From positions 56,349,689-56,413,688 of the forward strand of contig OX411543.1 of the NCBI GenBank assembly GCA_948146395.1: 64,000 bases of DNA. Reading direction: 5' to 3'. This DNA is from Fragum whitleyi. Its lineage: Eukaryota; Mollusca; Bivalvia; Cardiida; Cardiidae. The notes beneath the pieces are model-generated. The model ran no database searches, had not been told where the DNA came from, and was given only the letters and a program-made list of their open reading frames with translations. A program made the translations under genes and the position numbers. This document shows positions 54,816 to 63,359 of the stretch, one piece after another. Within the stretch, counting starts at the first letter, position 1; each line of letters starts with the position of its first letter.

Positions 54816-55260
54816 GAGACAAATGACTATGCAAAAAGTGGGATAGAATGCTGGACTAAGCAGATCTGTCTGAAATGTACATAATTTTATCCTGTCACTA
54901 GCTATAAATATTATAATATAAAAGGGGGTATGATAAACTTGTTGATATCAGGTCATTTGATCATGTGACAGCTTTATCATGTCACTTGGTCACGTGGCCT
55001 GCTGGATCTTCTTTTTTGAGGCTATTAGGTCTTAAAACAGTCCTCTCTAACATTTTTTTCTTTTTCAAATTTGAGTGTCTATTTCTGATAAAAAATATTT
55101 CACTGGATTCTCATATGATTTTAAAATCAAATTGCAACCATATCGATGATGTAGTACATGATTGATGATGTAATCTATAAAATTGTGATGAAGCTTATCT
55201 AGGTGTTTACATTCTCAAAAACTGTCAGGATTTTAAAACATTTATCTGAATGGATTCAAC
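54816..55260. other. Stretch with nothing recognised
   Basis: Short repeated word GATCATGTGACAGC / CATGTCACTTGGTCACGTGG around 54958-54998, containing one CACGTG. No gene. Confidence 0.4.
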
Positions 55261-55266
55261 GCAGAA

Positions 55267-55326
55267 TTATTCAACCAAGAAGGATTGTGGAGATAGTAGC
55301 TTTGCATCTGAATCTATGTCCATCCT
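55267..55326 (-). CDS. Possible alternative 3'-terminal exon
   Basis: On the minus strand the acceptor CTTCCTAACTTTTATTCAG (with a branch-like CTAAC) precedes 19 codons and TAA: RMDIDSDAKLLSPQSFLVE. Phase 0, so it could follow the exon at 57735-57929 through a 2.4-kb intron, as an alternative to 44092-44157. The peptide is acidic like the preceding exon. It is very short, so the evidence is only the splice context and phase. Confidence 0.28.
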   Translation of the reverse strand, partial: RMDIDSDAKLLSPQSFLVE

Positions 55327-55611
55327 CTGAATAAAAGTTAGGAAGGCATTGAATTGAGATATGCTTTTAGCTGCATGACAACAAAACTTCAGAGAAAAAA
55401 AGGACACTTGAGATTGCGAAAATCACTCGATTCATATCTTCTTAATCATTAAGGTATGTATGCATTACTCAAATTTACTTTTGTTAAATTTTTCTTGCTA
55501 AAGCATTAGAAATCCTTTAAATTATCGAGTTCTTAAGTCCTAAGCAATCACTGCACCTCTGCCACCCATTCACCCTTATAATGAGGATTGGCCGAGTATC
55601 GAATAGACCAA

Positions 55612-56880
55612 CAAGAGTGCCATTGTCACGAAATACGCCGCCACTTTGCTGCTGTTTCACGAAAATAATTGTAGAAACTAGTTATTTTGACAGAACCAAA
55701 TTGAAAATGACCAAGTTTCATTTAAATCAAGACAAAAAGTTAGGAGGAATTGCCTTCACAAGGCTGCAATTTCAATAATCCCCACACACTAAGTTTTAAG
55801 GGGGCATAATTCAGGGAAATAAATGAGCCATAAAATCCTTGATCCATGTACATCTACAAATTATGGTGATGACATTGACCAAGTTTCATCTAAATAAAGA
55901 CAAAAAGTAAGAAAGAGTTGAGTTCAAAAGGCTGCAATTTCAATAAGCCCTAGATACTAAGTTTTAAGGGGGCATAATTTAGGGTAAAATTAATGAACCG
56001 CAAAATCCTTACTTCCTGCTCATCTACCAATTTCGGTTATAACATCCACCAAGTTTCATTTAGATCCAGCTAGAAACTTAGGAAGAGTTGCATTCGCAAG
56101 GCTGCAATTTCAATAAGCCCCAGTGACTAAATTTTAAGGGGGCATAATTTAGGGTAAAATTAATGAACCATAAAATCCTTACTTCATGCTCATCTACCAA
56201 TTTCGGTTATATCATCCACCAAGTTTCATTTAGATCCAGCCAGTAACTTAGGAAGAGTTGCATTCACAAGGCTGCAATTTCAATAAGCCCCAGAGACTAA
56301 ATTTTAAGGGGGCATTACTGAGGCAATAAGCCCCAGAGACTATGTTTTTAAGGGGCATAACTCAGGCAAAATCAACGAACCATAAAATCATTCCTTCATG
56401 CACATCTACCAATGGAGGTGATAACATTGACCAAGTTTCAAGAAGATCCAGCCAGAAACTTAGGAGGAGTTGTGTTGACAAGAAAAGTGGACCCAGAGAC
56501 TAAGTTATCAAGGGGCATAACTCAGGCAAAAATCAACGAAACATAAAGTCATTCCTTCATGCACATCTACCAATTGAGGTGATAACATTGACCAAGTTTC
56601 AAGAAGATCCAGCCAGAAACTAAGGAGGAGTTGCGTTGACAAGAAAAGTGGACCCAGAGACTAAGTTATCAAGGGGCATAACTCAGACAAAAATCAACGA
56701 ACCGTAAAATCATTCTTTCATGCACATCTACCAATTGAGGTGATAACATTGACCAAGTTTCAAGAAGATCCAGCCAGAAGTTTAGGAGGAGTTGTGTTGA
56801 CAAAAAAAGTGGACGGACGGATGGACGGATGGACGGACAGACGGAGAAGATGACGCCAATATGAGGCGGAGGTATAAAAA
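55612..56880 (+). repeat. Tandem-unit element, GGGGCATAACTCAGG type
   Basis: Starts ACAAGAGTGCCATTGTCACG. Seven units of about 160-175 bp, with boundaries near 55790, 55962, 56129, 56302, 56343, 56503 and 56662. Each carries TTTTAAGGGGGCATAATTYA or the ATCAAGGGGCATAACTCAGG variant, TGACCAAGTTTCA and CTTAGGAGGAGTTG. It ends in a GGACGGACGGATGGACGGAT tail, then GATGACGCCAATATGAGGCG / GAGGTATAAAAA. Confidence 0.85.
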
Positions 56881-56888
56881 AAAAATGT

Positions 56889-57023
56889 AACAGGATAAAT
56901 AGAATAGATAATGGGTGACTTGAGATGGAAAAGTTTATCGGGCAAGGCGTAGCAAGATAAATTCCACCGCCATGCCCAATAAACTCAAGTCACCAATCAT
57001 ATATTCTCTATTTATCCTGCAAT
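56889..57023. repeat. Hairpin of about 135 bp
   Basis: CAGGATAAATAGAATAGATA and GGGTGACTTGAG pair with CTCAAGTCACC and TATTCTCTATTTATCCTG. The inner stem is GTTTATCGGGCA / TGCCCAATAAAC around a CAAGGCG loop. A probable MITE directly after the tandem element. Confidence 0.75.
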
Positions 57024-57734
57024 AAAGCCTGCATTGACCTGATATCATCTGCCTGATAACATAAAATGATGTCAGGCAACCTATATTTAGAAACAATTTG
57101 AATATTCATTATCATAACCAGAGCATCCATCAGATGCATTTCTTTTTTGATTTTGAGGGTTAAGTAAAATTTCAAGCCCTATAAAATTATATATAGAATA
57201 AAATATAATAGTCATCTAAACATCAATGTTATCTGGTCTCAACTGTAAGAAATTATCAAAACTGGGCAAAGCCTTGTCATGATAAATTCTCCAAACTCTC
57301 ACCAGATTACACTGATATATTATTCTCTTTGTCTTTAATCTTGGATAGTGGATAAATATTTTCAAGAACTTCCAGAATTATTTTTTTAGAAATGAAATAC
57401 GTCAGTTATTCAAGGTAAATCTTAACTCCCATTAAGTAGATCTATATTTTCATCTGATTCAACAATATATAATGAAAGTGTCTCATAAGATTATTTTGGG
57501 CTGAAAACCTTTGGAACTGTTTTTTAAATTTTTTTCTAGATATCACAAGAAGCTGAATGTCTTTTGTTTAAGGCTTAATGATTTCAAAAATTGACCCATT
57601 CAGAAATGGTCAATTTTGGTGTTTACACTAGTCTATAATACCGAAAACTGAGCTGAAGTAGAATTCTGTTATAAAGCTCCAGATCAGAAAAGTGTTAAAA
57701 AAGAAGCTAAGCTATTACACACAGTGTTTGCAAA
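57024..57734. other. AT-rich stretch, intron-like
   Basis: Nothing recognised. It lies directly downstream (minus strand) of the exon at 57735-57929. Confidence 0.45.
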
Positions 57735-57929
57735 CTAAACCTTTAAATTTTCTTCGTCAGTTCCATAATCTGAAGCTTGCGAAGCAGATTCTACCTCCTT
57801 TTTCATTCCCCGACGGCCCTTCTGGCGTCCCTTAAGGGACCCATCTAGGGGTTCAGGTGGGGGAGGGGGTCCATCATCATCGCCATCATCATCATAATCA
57901 TCATCAACAACATCGACACCTTTCTCCTT
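57735..57929 (-). CDS. Acidic, proline-rich coding exon of an unidentified gene
   Basis: On the minus strand an acceptor with a T-rich tract (GTATTGTTTTTGTGTTTAG) is followed by 64 open codons to TAG. The product begins KEKGVDVVDDDYDDDGDDDG, then PPPPPEPLDG, then a basic stretch SLKGRQKGRRGMKKEVESAS and an acidic end QASDYGTDEENLKV. Asp, Pro, Gly and Arg codons are varied (GAT/GAC, CCC/CCT/CCA, CGC/CGT/CGG), as in real coding DNA and unlike a simple repeat. The exon may splice onward at AAAG|GTTTAG or end at the TAG. No ATG, so upstream exons must exist, probably beyond 64000. This looks like a disordered acidic tail or linker. Family not recognised. Confidence 0.62.
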   Translation of the reverse strand, partial: KEKGVDVVDDDYDDDGDDDGPPPPPEPLDGSLKGRQKGRRGMKKEVESASQASDYGTDEENLKV

Positions 57930-58037
57930 CTAAACACAAAAACAATACATAAGCATGCACTAAACACTGAGCCCTTGTCATGTAAAATATCAATTTACCA
58001 ATATTTGGGACAATTCAACTTTTCTAGCTTAATAAAA

Positions 58038-58262
58038 CAAGAGTTGGTTTGTAAAACATTTATGCCCTACAAAAGAGCAGCTCAATGGCATATCATTTGT
58101 CATACAAAGGGGAATAACTCAAAAACTAGAACTAGTAGAGTTATGGTTCCTGTGCACTGCACTTCTCCTCAATGAGATCTATCCACCTGTGATGTTTCAT
58201 GATTCTAGCCTTCATAATTTTTGAGATATTCTCCAGACAAAAATCAAGTTATAAATCTCTCA
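58038..58262 (+). repeat. Tandem-unit-class element, one unit
   Basis: AACAAGAGTTGGTTTGTAAA, TAGAGTTATGGTTCCTGTGC / ACTGCACTTCTCCTCAATGA and GATATTCTCCAGACAAAAAT. Same body as 37755-38098 and 59250-59410. Confidence 0.7.
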
Positions 58263-58263
58263 C

Positions 58264-58950
58264 AAGAGGGTAAGAAGGGCCCTTAACTGCTCACCTAAAT
58301 TTTTGGGTCCAGTAGATCTCATCCAAGTAAGTATCATTCGCATTTGCCTAATTGTTGAAGAGATGTTATTCCAAGAATTCACCCTGCCCACCCTTTCATT
58401 ATTGAGGTGACTCAAATTAAGCCCTGCCCTGCTACGCCCCTATTTATGAGCCAATCAAAATTTTGAAAACAATTTTTGAAGAGGTTTATCAAAGGAACAT
58501 TGTGGCAAAGTTTCATTGAAATCAGCCAGGTGGTTCAGGAGATGTCATTTAAAGATTTCCGGCTCAAAATAAGCCCCACCCTGCCACCCCCATATTTATC
58601 GTCCAATCAGAATTTTTTAAACAATTTTTGAAGTGGGTCATCCAAGGAACATTCTGATAATGATTCATTGAAATTAGCCCAGAAGTTCAAGATGAGATGT
58701 CCTTCAAAGATTTCAAATTGACAAAATGCCCCACCATCCTTCGCCCATATTTATGGGCTAATCAGAATTTTGCGAACAATTTTAAAAGAGGGCCACCCAA
58801 TGAAATTTTTGGTAAAATTTCATTGAAATCGGCCCAAGTGGTTCAGCAGAAGAAGAAGTTTTTAAGATTGTTTGACTGACGATGCGCCATCATGGACGAC
58901 AGGTGATCCATAAAGCTCGCCTTGAGCATGTTGTGCTCTGGTGAGCTAAA
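58264..58950 (+). repeat. Tandem-unit element with stem-loop end
   Basis: Starts ACAAGAGGGTAAGAAGGGCC / CTTAACTGCTCACCTAAATT. Four units carry CGCCCCTATTTATGAGCCAA-like words and AAAGTTTCATTGAAATC. It ends AGGTGATCCATAAAGCTCGC / CTTGAGCATGTTGTGCTCTG / GTGAGCTAAAA, the same stem module as 36609 and 34884. Confidence 0.82.
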
Positions 58951-58975
58951 AAGGCAATATCACAAATAAGATCTG

Positions 58976-59245
58976 ATTGTTAAACACAATGCCCCCCAAA
59001 ATGGTACTTTTTTTTAAAAAAAAACTTTTGACCTTGACTGATGACCTTGTTAAATGACCTTGACCTTGGTATCTGTAGATATGCACCAAGGAGATCTATA
59101 AATATACTGAATATGAACATTGTATCTTGAAAAGCCTTGAAGTAATTGGATATGTTAAGTTTTTCGTTAAGATTTGCAGACAAACAGTTAAACAGACAGA
59201 TAGGCAGAGGGACAACAGTAAAACAAAATGCCCCTCATCTTTGAT
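58976..59245 (+). repeat. Short TGACCTTGACC-type element
   Basis: GTTAAACACAATGCCCCCCA, TTGACCTTGACTGATGACCT, TTGAAAAGCCTTGAAGTAAT, the tail CAGACAAACAGTTAAACAGA and the end AAAATGCCCCTCATCTTTGA. A single unit, related to 39664 and 48073. Confidence 0.7.
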
Positions 59246-59249
59246 GTGA

Positions 59250-59412
59250 TATGATGAGAAGAGTTACAGTTCTTGCGCACTGTATTTCTCCTCAATGAGA
59301 TCTATCAACCTATGAAGTTTTATAACTCTTGCTTGCATACTTTTTGAGATATGCTCAAATGGACGATAGACAATTGCAAAGCAATATACCCCGTATTCTT
59401 AGAAAGGGGAGC
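59250..59412 (+). repeat. Tandem-unit-class element, one unit
   Basis: GAGTTACAGTTCTTGCGCAC / TGTATTTCTCCTCAATGAGA and GAGATATGCTCAAATGGACG, ending GCAAAGCAATATACCCCG. Confidence 0.65.
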
Positions 59413-59477
59413 ATAAATATCCTGTTGCATTTAAATCTTGTTTCTAACTAATTGCTAATTTGAAAGGAATTAAAATA

Positions 59478-59553
59478 CATGTATGTTCATTGTTCAGTCT
59501 AATCTTTGTCTAAACATCCTATCAAAGCAGGATTAACATGACAAGGGTTAACA
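59478..59553 (+). mobile_element. TTAA MITE family I, right-end fragment
   Basis: GTCTAATCTTTGTCTAAACA, CAAAGCAGGATTAAC and ATGACAAGGG|TTAA. Confidence 0.5.
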
Positions 59554-59713
59554 TATCAAGGATAATTTGCATGCATGGGGTTAGGTAAAACTTGTAGTCA
59601 TGCAACCATTTTCTTGTTATTATATTGATGAATTTTGTGTGGGTGCAAGATGAACCCGTTATGATGGAAAATATAGCTGTTATCTATCACAAAATGATAT
59701 ATCATGGAGAAAA

Positions 59714-59979
59714 AACAAGAGGCCCATCAGGGCTTCGGGTGCTCCTCTAACTCCCTAAAGCCCATGGTATGATAGGTCTGTATAAGATAATAACAGCCAC
59801 ATATATTGTGAATGCATTTAAGGAAAAGTCATCTCTTTAGAGGCTATCTTTCATTGGTACTAAATTCTTTCTGTGATATAAGTCTAATGAACACTGTGGA
59901 TTCTATTGCATTAATAAGAATATTTACAAAAACTTTCCATAAGGCCCATTTATCTGTGATACTTGAAGGACCTGACCCA
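59714..59979 (+). repeat. Tandem-unit element, left part
   Basis: Starts ACAAGAGGCCCATCAGGGCT / TCGGGTGCTCCTCTAACTCC. A unit carrying ACACTGTGGATTCTATTGCA, CTTTCCATAAGGCCCATTTA and CTGTGATACTTGAAGG follows, then the G5 MITE. Further units continue at 62746-63131. Confidence 0.75.
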
Positions 59980-60140
59980 TTAACCTTTTCCTGTTTTACA
60001 AAATTTTGGACCCGTCCAAATTCAAAGGTTTTGCAGACGAAAATTTAAAGTGGATTTAATTTGAAAAATAACCATTCAGTAGGGTAGAAAATAGTGTGGA
60101 AAAAGAAGAAATTGCTTCTCAGAAGCAATTTCTTCTTTTT
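59980..60140 (-). mobile_element. piggyBac-like TTAA MITE, family G, copy 5, left part
   Basis: TTAA 59980-59983, then CCTTTTCCTGTTTTAC ... GCAATTTCTTCTTTTT up to 60140, in the G2/G3 orientation. The element then stops inside its central hairpin T run and resumes at about 62677, so a 2.5-kb insertion splits it. Confidence 0.9.
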
Positions 60141-60870
60141 ATGCAGTCAGACTGAAAGTCTGACTTGCATATAGTGGTCGTCGGCAATCGGATCCTCACA
60201 ACACCGAATTCGAATAAATCCATGAGCGTGAAAAAGTAAACCCATTCATGATTTTTAGCCCGCGAAAATAATATCAGACTGAATGCCAACTACTTAGATT
60301 TATGTGAAGAATTCCGATTTCAAAGCCATATTTCCGTATTACGAATTTGGACATCAAAATTCAGGGGGAAAAAACGATTTTGAACGGCGCCGAAAAGTAA
60401 ACACGAAATCGAAAGTAGTCAGCGACCGTTTCTTAAAGGGAATGCAATTAGGACAATCGTCTTTTGGAGTTACTTCCCTTATTCAGACAGGTTTATCGTT
60501 TATTTTGAAATCCGGTGTTAGGGTTCTGCCAAGGCCGCGCGATTAGAACTAAATAGTTGTAGACTGCGAATAAAAATCAAAAGGATGGGCCCTACGTCGC
60601 GCCGAATCTTAAAATACAACATCGACGAAAATCGTACTTCCGCGACGACCTGCCGTTTTGGCCTATTCTAAAATAAAAATCTTTATGGTACCCCGCACAG
60701 TGTTATGATAATCGGCGCTGTATTATCGGAAATCCAAAAAATCGGGAACCATTCTATGTTTACACGTTTCTTTACGAAAAAGATCAAGATTAAAGGCGAT
60801 CAAAGACAATTTATAACTTTTTTGCCGGGTCTCCCGAAAAGAAGGCAGGAGTATATATAGAAAGGTATAC
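60141..60870. other. CpG-richer left segment of the insertion
   Basis: Higher GC and CpG than the neighbourhood (for example ACGGCGCCGAAAAG at about 60385 and TCCGCGACGACCTGCCG at about 60640). TATATATAG occurs at 60852. An 80-codon plus frame (60304-60546) has no recognisable motif. It could be a captured promoter or 5' exon region. Confidence 0.4.
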
Positions 60871-60871
60871 A

Positions 60872-62010
60872 GACGTTTCGTACCATAACCATTTCGTACC
60901 ATAAAATACATTACCATTTCGTACCATACGATGACCATTTCGTACCATAGGCGAAGACGTTTCGTACCATACGATGACTATTTCGTACCAAAATGGAATA
61001 AATGATTTTCAAAAAGTTAATTTCTTAATTTTTTCATGTAAAATCGCAAAAAATATATTTGCTTGTGCTGCGAGCCTATAAAATTAATAGCCTTTTACTA
61101 ATTAAAGGAGTAGGCCAAATAATGAAAGGGTTGATTGGCTCCTGTTTGCTACAAGATTGGTAATAACAAATTGGTAATGAATTATTTGGTGTTTGCCTTC
61201 AATTATTAATCGTCAACTGATTAGCAATAAGCCTTGTTTCTTAATTGAATAAATAACGATATGCCTTTGAGAGTATATTGGTGATACGTTTTTTGGGCTA
61301 CAAGAGAAATAGATTTTGTATTTAATGTTCTTAAGCAATTGCAGCACGTCGTCCAGTAGTTAATACATTTTTCAAGAATGAATATGAACTTGTCCATTTA
61401 ACACTATCTATATATTAAGAATATATAATCTTAAAGAAAATTATAGCAATTTAGGTAATTTAACAAAATATAACCAGTATGATTTAGTTCTAGTTACGAC
61501 TTTTTTTTTTTAATTATTGTTTCGTAACTTATGATTTTTCAGGTATAGATGCTAACAAGTTCACAAATTTCAGAAATTTATCAACAAACTTTCAACAATA
61601 AAAAAAAGATAAAAAGAAATAAATAGAAATAATTATCATCATCCATCCTCTTTTTCGTGGATATTTGTTTGTTTGGTATATTCCATTAAAGTAATAATTA
61701 TCATGTTGTTGTTTTTTTATAAAATGATATCAACGGAGTATTATCAAATAAATTTTGACTTTTTTTTCTGTCATCCAAAAACCCAACATATGGTACGAAT
61801 TCTGTATCAAAATAATAAGAAATGGATTACCCTGCGGTACGAAATGGTAATTTTATGGTACAAAACGACTTTTCCTATGGTACGAAACGTCTTCACCTAT
61901 GGTACAAAACGTCTTCACCTACGGTACGAAACGTCTTCGCCTATGGTACGAAACGTCTTCGCATATGGTACGAAACGTCTGGTACGAAGTGGTTATGGTA
62001 CGAAACGTCC
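60872..62010. repeat. Inverted arrays of GGTACGAAACGTC / GGTACGAAATGGT
   Basis: The left array 60872-60993 has six TTTCGTACCA words alternating GACG and CCA before them, about 20 bp apart. The right array (about 61790-62010) has ten inverse words, ATGGTACGAAACGTC, ATGGTACAAAACG and GCGGTACGAAATGG. The outermost two units match as inverses (TTTCGTACCATAACCATTTC and its counterpart). An AT-rich core (61000-61790) lies between. It resembles a foldback element or paired protein-binding arrays. Confidence 0.82.
61000..61790. other. AT-rich core between the inverted arrays
   Basis: No frame above 60 codons and no repeat partner in the window. Confidence 0.45.
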
Positions 62011-62111
62011 ATAATTCATATAGAAATAGATTCTATTGAACCCGGGCTCAGCTCACAGGGTCCATGTCCATATTACACAATCACCGAAAATCTGTCCCTC
62101 TGAAATTTTAG

Positions 62112-62239
62112 CAGACGAGCAAGTGACTTTTGCCGATCTAAAAACCAAAGAAAAGCGGGGTTTTCTCACCTACTTGCTTGACAGATATTACTGGCTTAAG
62201 TATGGTGAGAAACCAAACGTTATGACATGTTCATTGTGA
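62112..62239 (+). pseudogene. Exon-like frame inside the insertion
   Basis: TCTGTCCCTCTGAAATTTTAG forms an acceptor, followed by an open frame reading ADEQVTFADLKTKEKRGFLT, YLLDRYYWLKYGEKPNVMTC and SL, then TGA and an AATAAA signal three bases on. TATG|GTGAGA within it is an alternative donor. The peptide looks natural, but I recognise no family. The arrangement suggests a captured 3'-terminal exon with its poly-A signal. Confidence 0.35.
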
Positions 62240-62640
62240 ATAAAAAAAGAGAATAGCAGAGTTAGATAGTTAACAATATCATGTTGATTTGTTGACTCAG
62301 TGCAATTTTTGGGGTGGTTTTATGTCTGTAGTTATTTTCTGTTAACTTTGCATGAGTATTAGCCATCACAAGAGCTATCCCTATTATCAAGGTGGATGAC
62401 GATGGAAGATATAAGAATGAAGCCCTTATTATTTTTATATTTTTATTCTGGCCTTGTAGTAAAGCATTGGCCCTCCAAGCAGTACTCTTTTCATCAAAAG
62501 CAAGGGCTTTAAGCATGAATAGGGCAATATTTTGGAATAAAAGGTCAGAATAGAAGGCCAAAGATCTGAAGTGTAGACTTTGGCCTTAGATTTTAGAGAA
62601 TTTGTTATAATTGAAATATTTCAATACTCAAATATTGTTC
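62240..62640. other. Right segment of the insertion
   Basis: A hairpin at 62553-62588 (AGGCCAAAGATCTGAAGTGT / AGACTTTGGCCT). A 99-codon minus frame (62262-62561) crosses repeat-like sequence and is not supported. Confidence 0.4.
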
Positions 62641-62676
62641 CGTCCTGACTGCATTCAGGCCTTTCAGGCCTTTGAT

Positions 62677-62745
62677 TTCACAATGTTTTCTCAATCATAA
62701 AATCACAGGCACATAAAAAGCAGGGATTAAACAGCAAAGGGCTAA
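62677..62745 (-). mobile_element. piggyBac-like TTAA MITE, family G, copy 5, right part
   Basis: TTCACAATGTTTTCTCAATC to CAGCAAAGGG, then CTAA in place of TTAA (62742-62745). It completes the copy started at 59984. Confidence 0.88.
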
Positions 62746-63131
62746 AAGGAGCAATCCTAATTTTGGTGCAATCATTCTGTGAAATTTTGAATCAATTCAG
62801 ATAAAAACTGTGGACTCTATCACAATAACATGGATATTTTTATCAAATTTTCATAAGGCCCTTTTCCTGTGATACTTGATGAATGTGACCCATTTTTTAT
62901 ATAATTGACCAGATTTATGTTTAAAAAATGATTCTGTGAAAGTTTGAAATAAATCAGATGAAAACAGTCGACTCTTTTGTGATAACGAGGATTTTTTTAT
63001 TATATTTCCTAAAGGCCCATTTTCCTGTGGTCAGCTTGATTGATCTAACCAATTTTCAAAAGGAACCATCCTTATGTTGCCAGTTGGTACAATAATTCTG
63101 TGAAAGTTTGAAGGTTTTTTTGTGAAACACC
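62746..63131 (+). repeat. Tandem-unit element, right part
   Basis: Two units with ATTCTGTGAAATTTTGAATC / ATTCTGTGAAAGTTTGAAAT, ACTGTGGACTCTATCACAAT / ACAGTCGACTCTTTTGTGAT and TAAGGCCC...TCCTGTG. It continues 59714-59979 across the G5 MITE. Confidence 0.75.
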
Positions 63132-63359
63132 TTAACCCTTTGCTGTTTTATCCCTGATTTTTATGTGCCTGTGATTTTATGATTGAGAAAACAGTGTGAA
63201 AAAAAAGAAATTGCTTCTGACAAGCAATTTCTTCTTTTTCCACACTATTTTCTACCCTACTGAATTGTTATTTTTCAAATTAAATCCACTTTAAATTTTC
63301 GTCTGCAAAACCTTTGAATTTGGACAGGTCCAAAATTTTGTGAAACAGGAAAGGGTTAA
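63132..63359 (+). mobile_element. piggyBac-like TTAA MITE, family G, copy 6
   Basis: TTAA 63132-63135, element 63136-63355, TTAA 63356-63359. Its ends and centre match G1 and G4. Confidence 0.92.

Larger units (their letters stand above)
60141..62676. mobile_element. 2.5-kb insertion splitting a G MITE; hairpin ends, no clear target duplication
   Basis: The left end is a 30-bp palindrome, ATGCAGTCAGACTGAAAGTC / TGACTTGCAT. The right end has the inverse CTGACTGCAT followed by a second hairpin region, TCAGGCCTTTCAGGCCTTTGA. The target is the T run of G; at most 1-2 T are duplicated. Subterminal inverse words, a terminal hairpin and insertion between Ts are known traits of Helentron-type rolling-circle elements, so that is my tentative class. 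Inside are a CpG-richer segment (60141-60720), inverted motif arrays (60872-62010) and an exon-like frame (62112-62239). Confidence 0.7.

Noticed and set aside
57870..57912. ATCATCATC microsatellite
   Set aside because: Read on the minus strand it is the poly-Asp part of the exon at 57735-57929, with mixed codons and interrupted by Tyr and Gly, so it is annotated as coding.
61673..62103. Plus frames with MVRNVFTYGTKRLH repeats
   Set aside because: They are translations of the GGTACGAAACGTC motif array.
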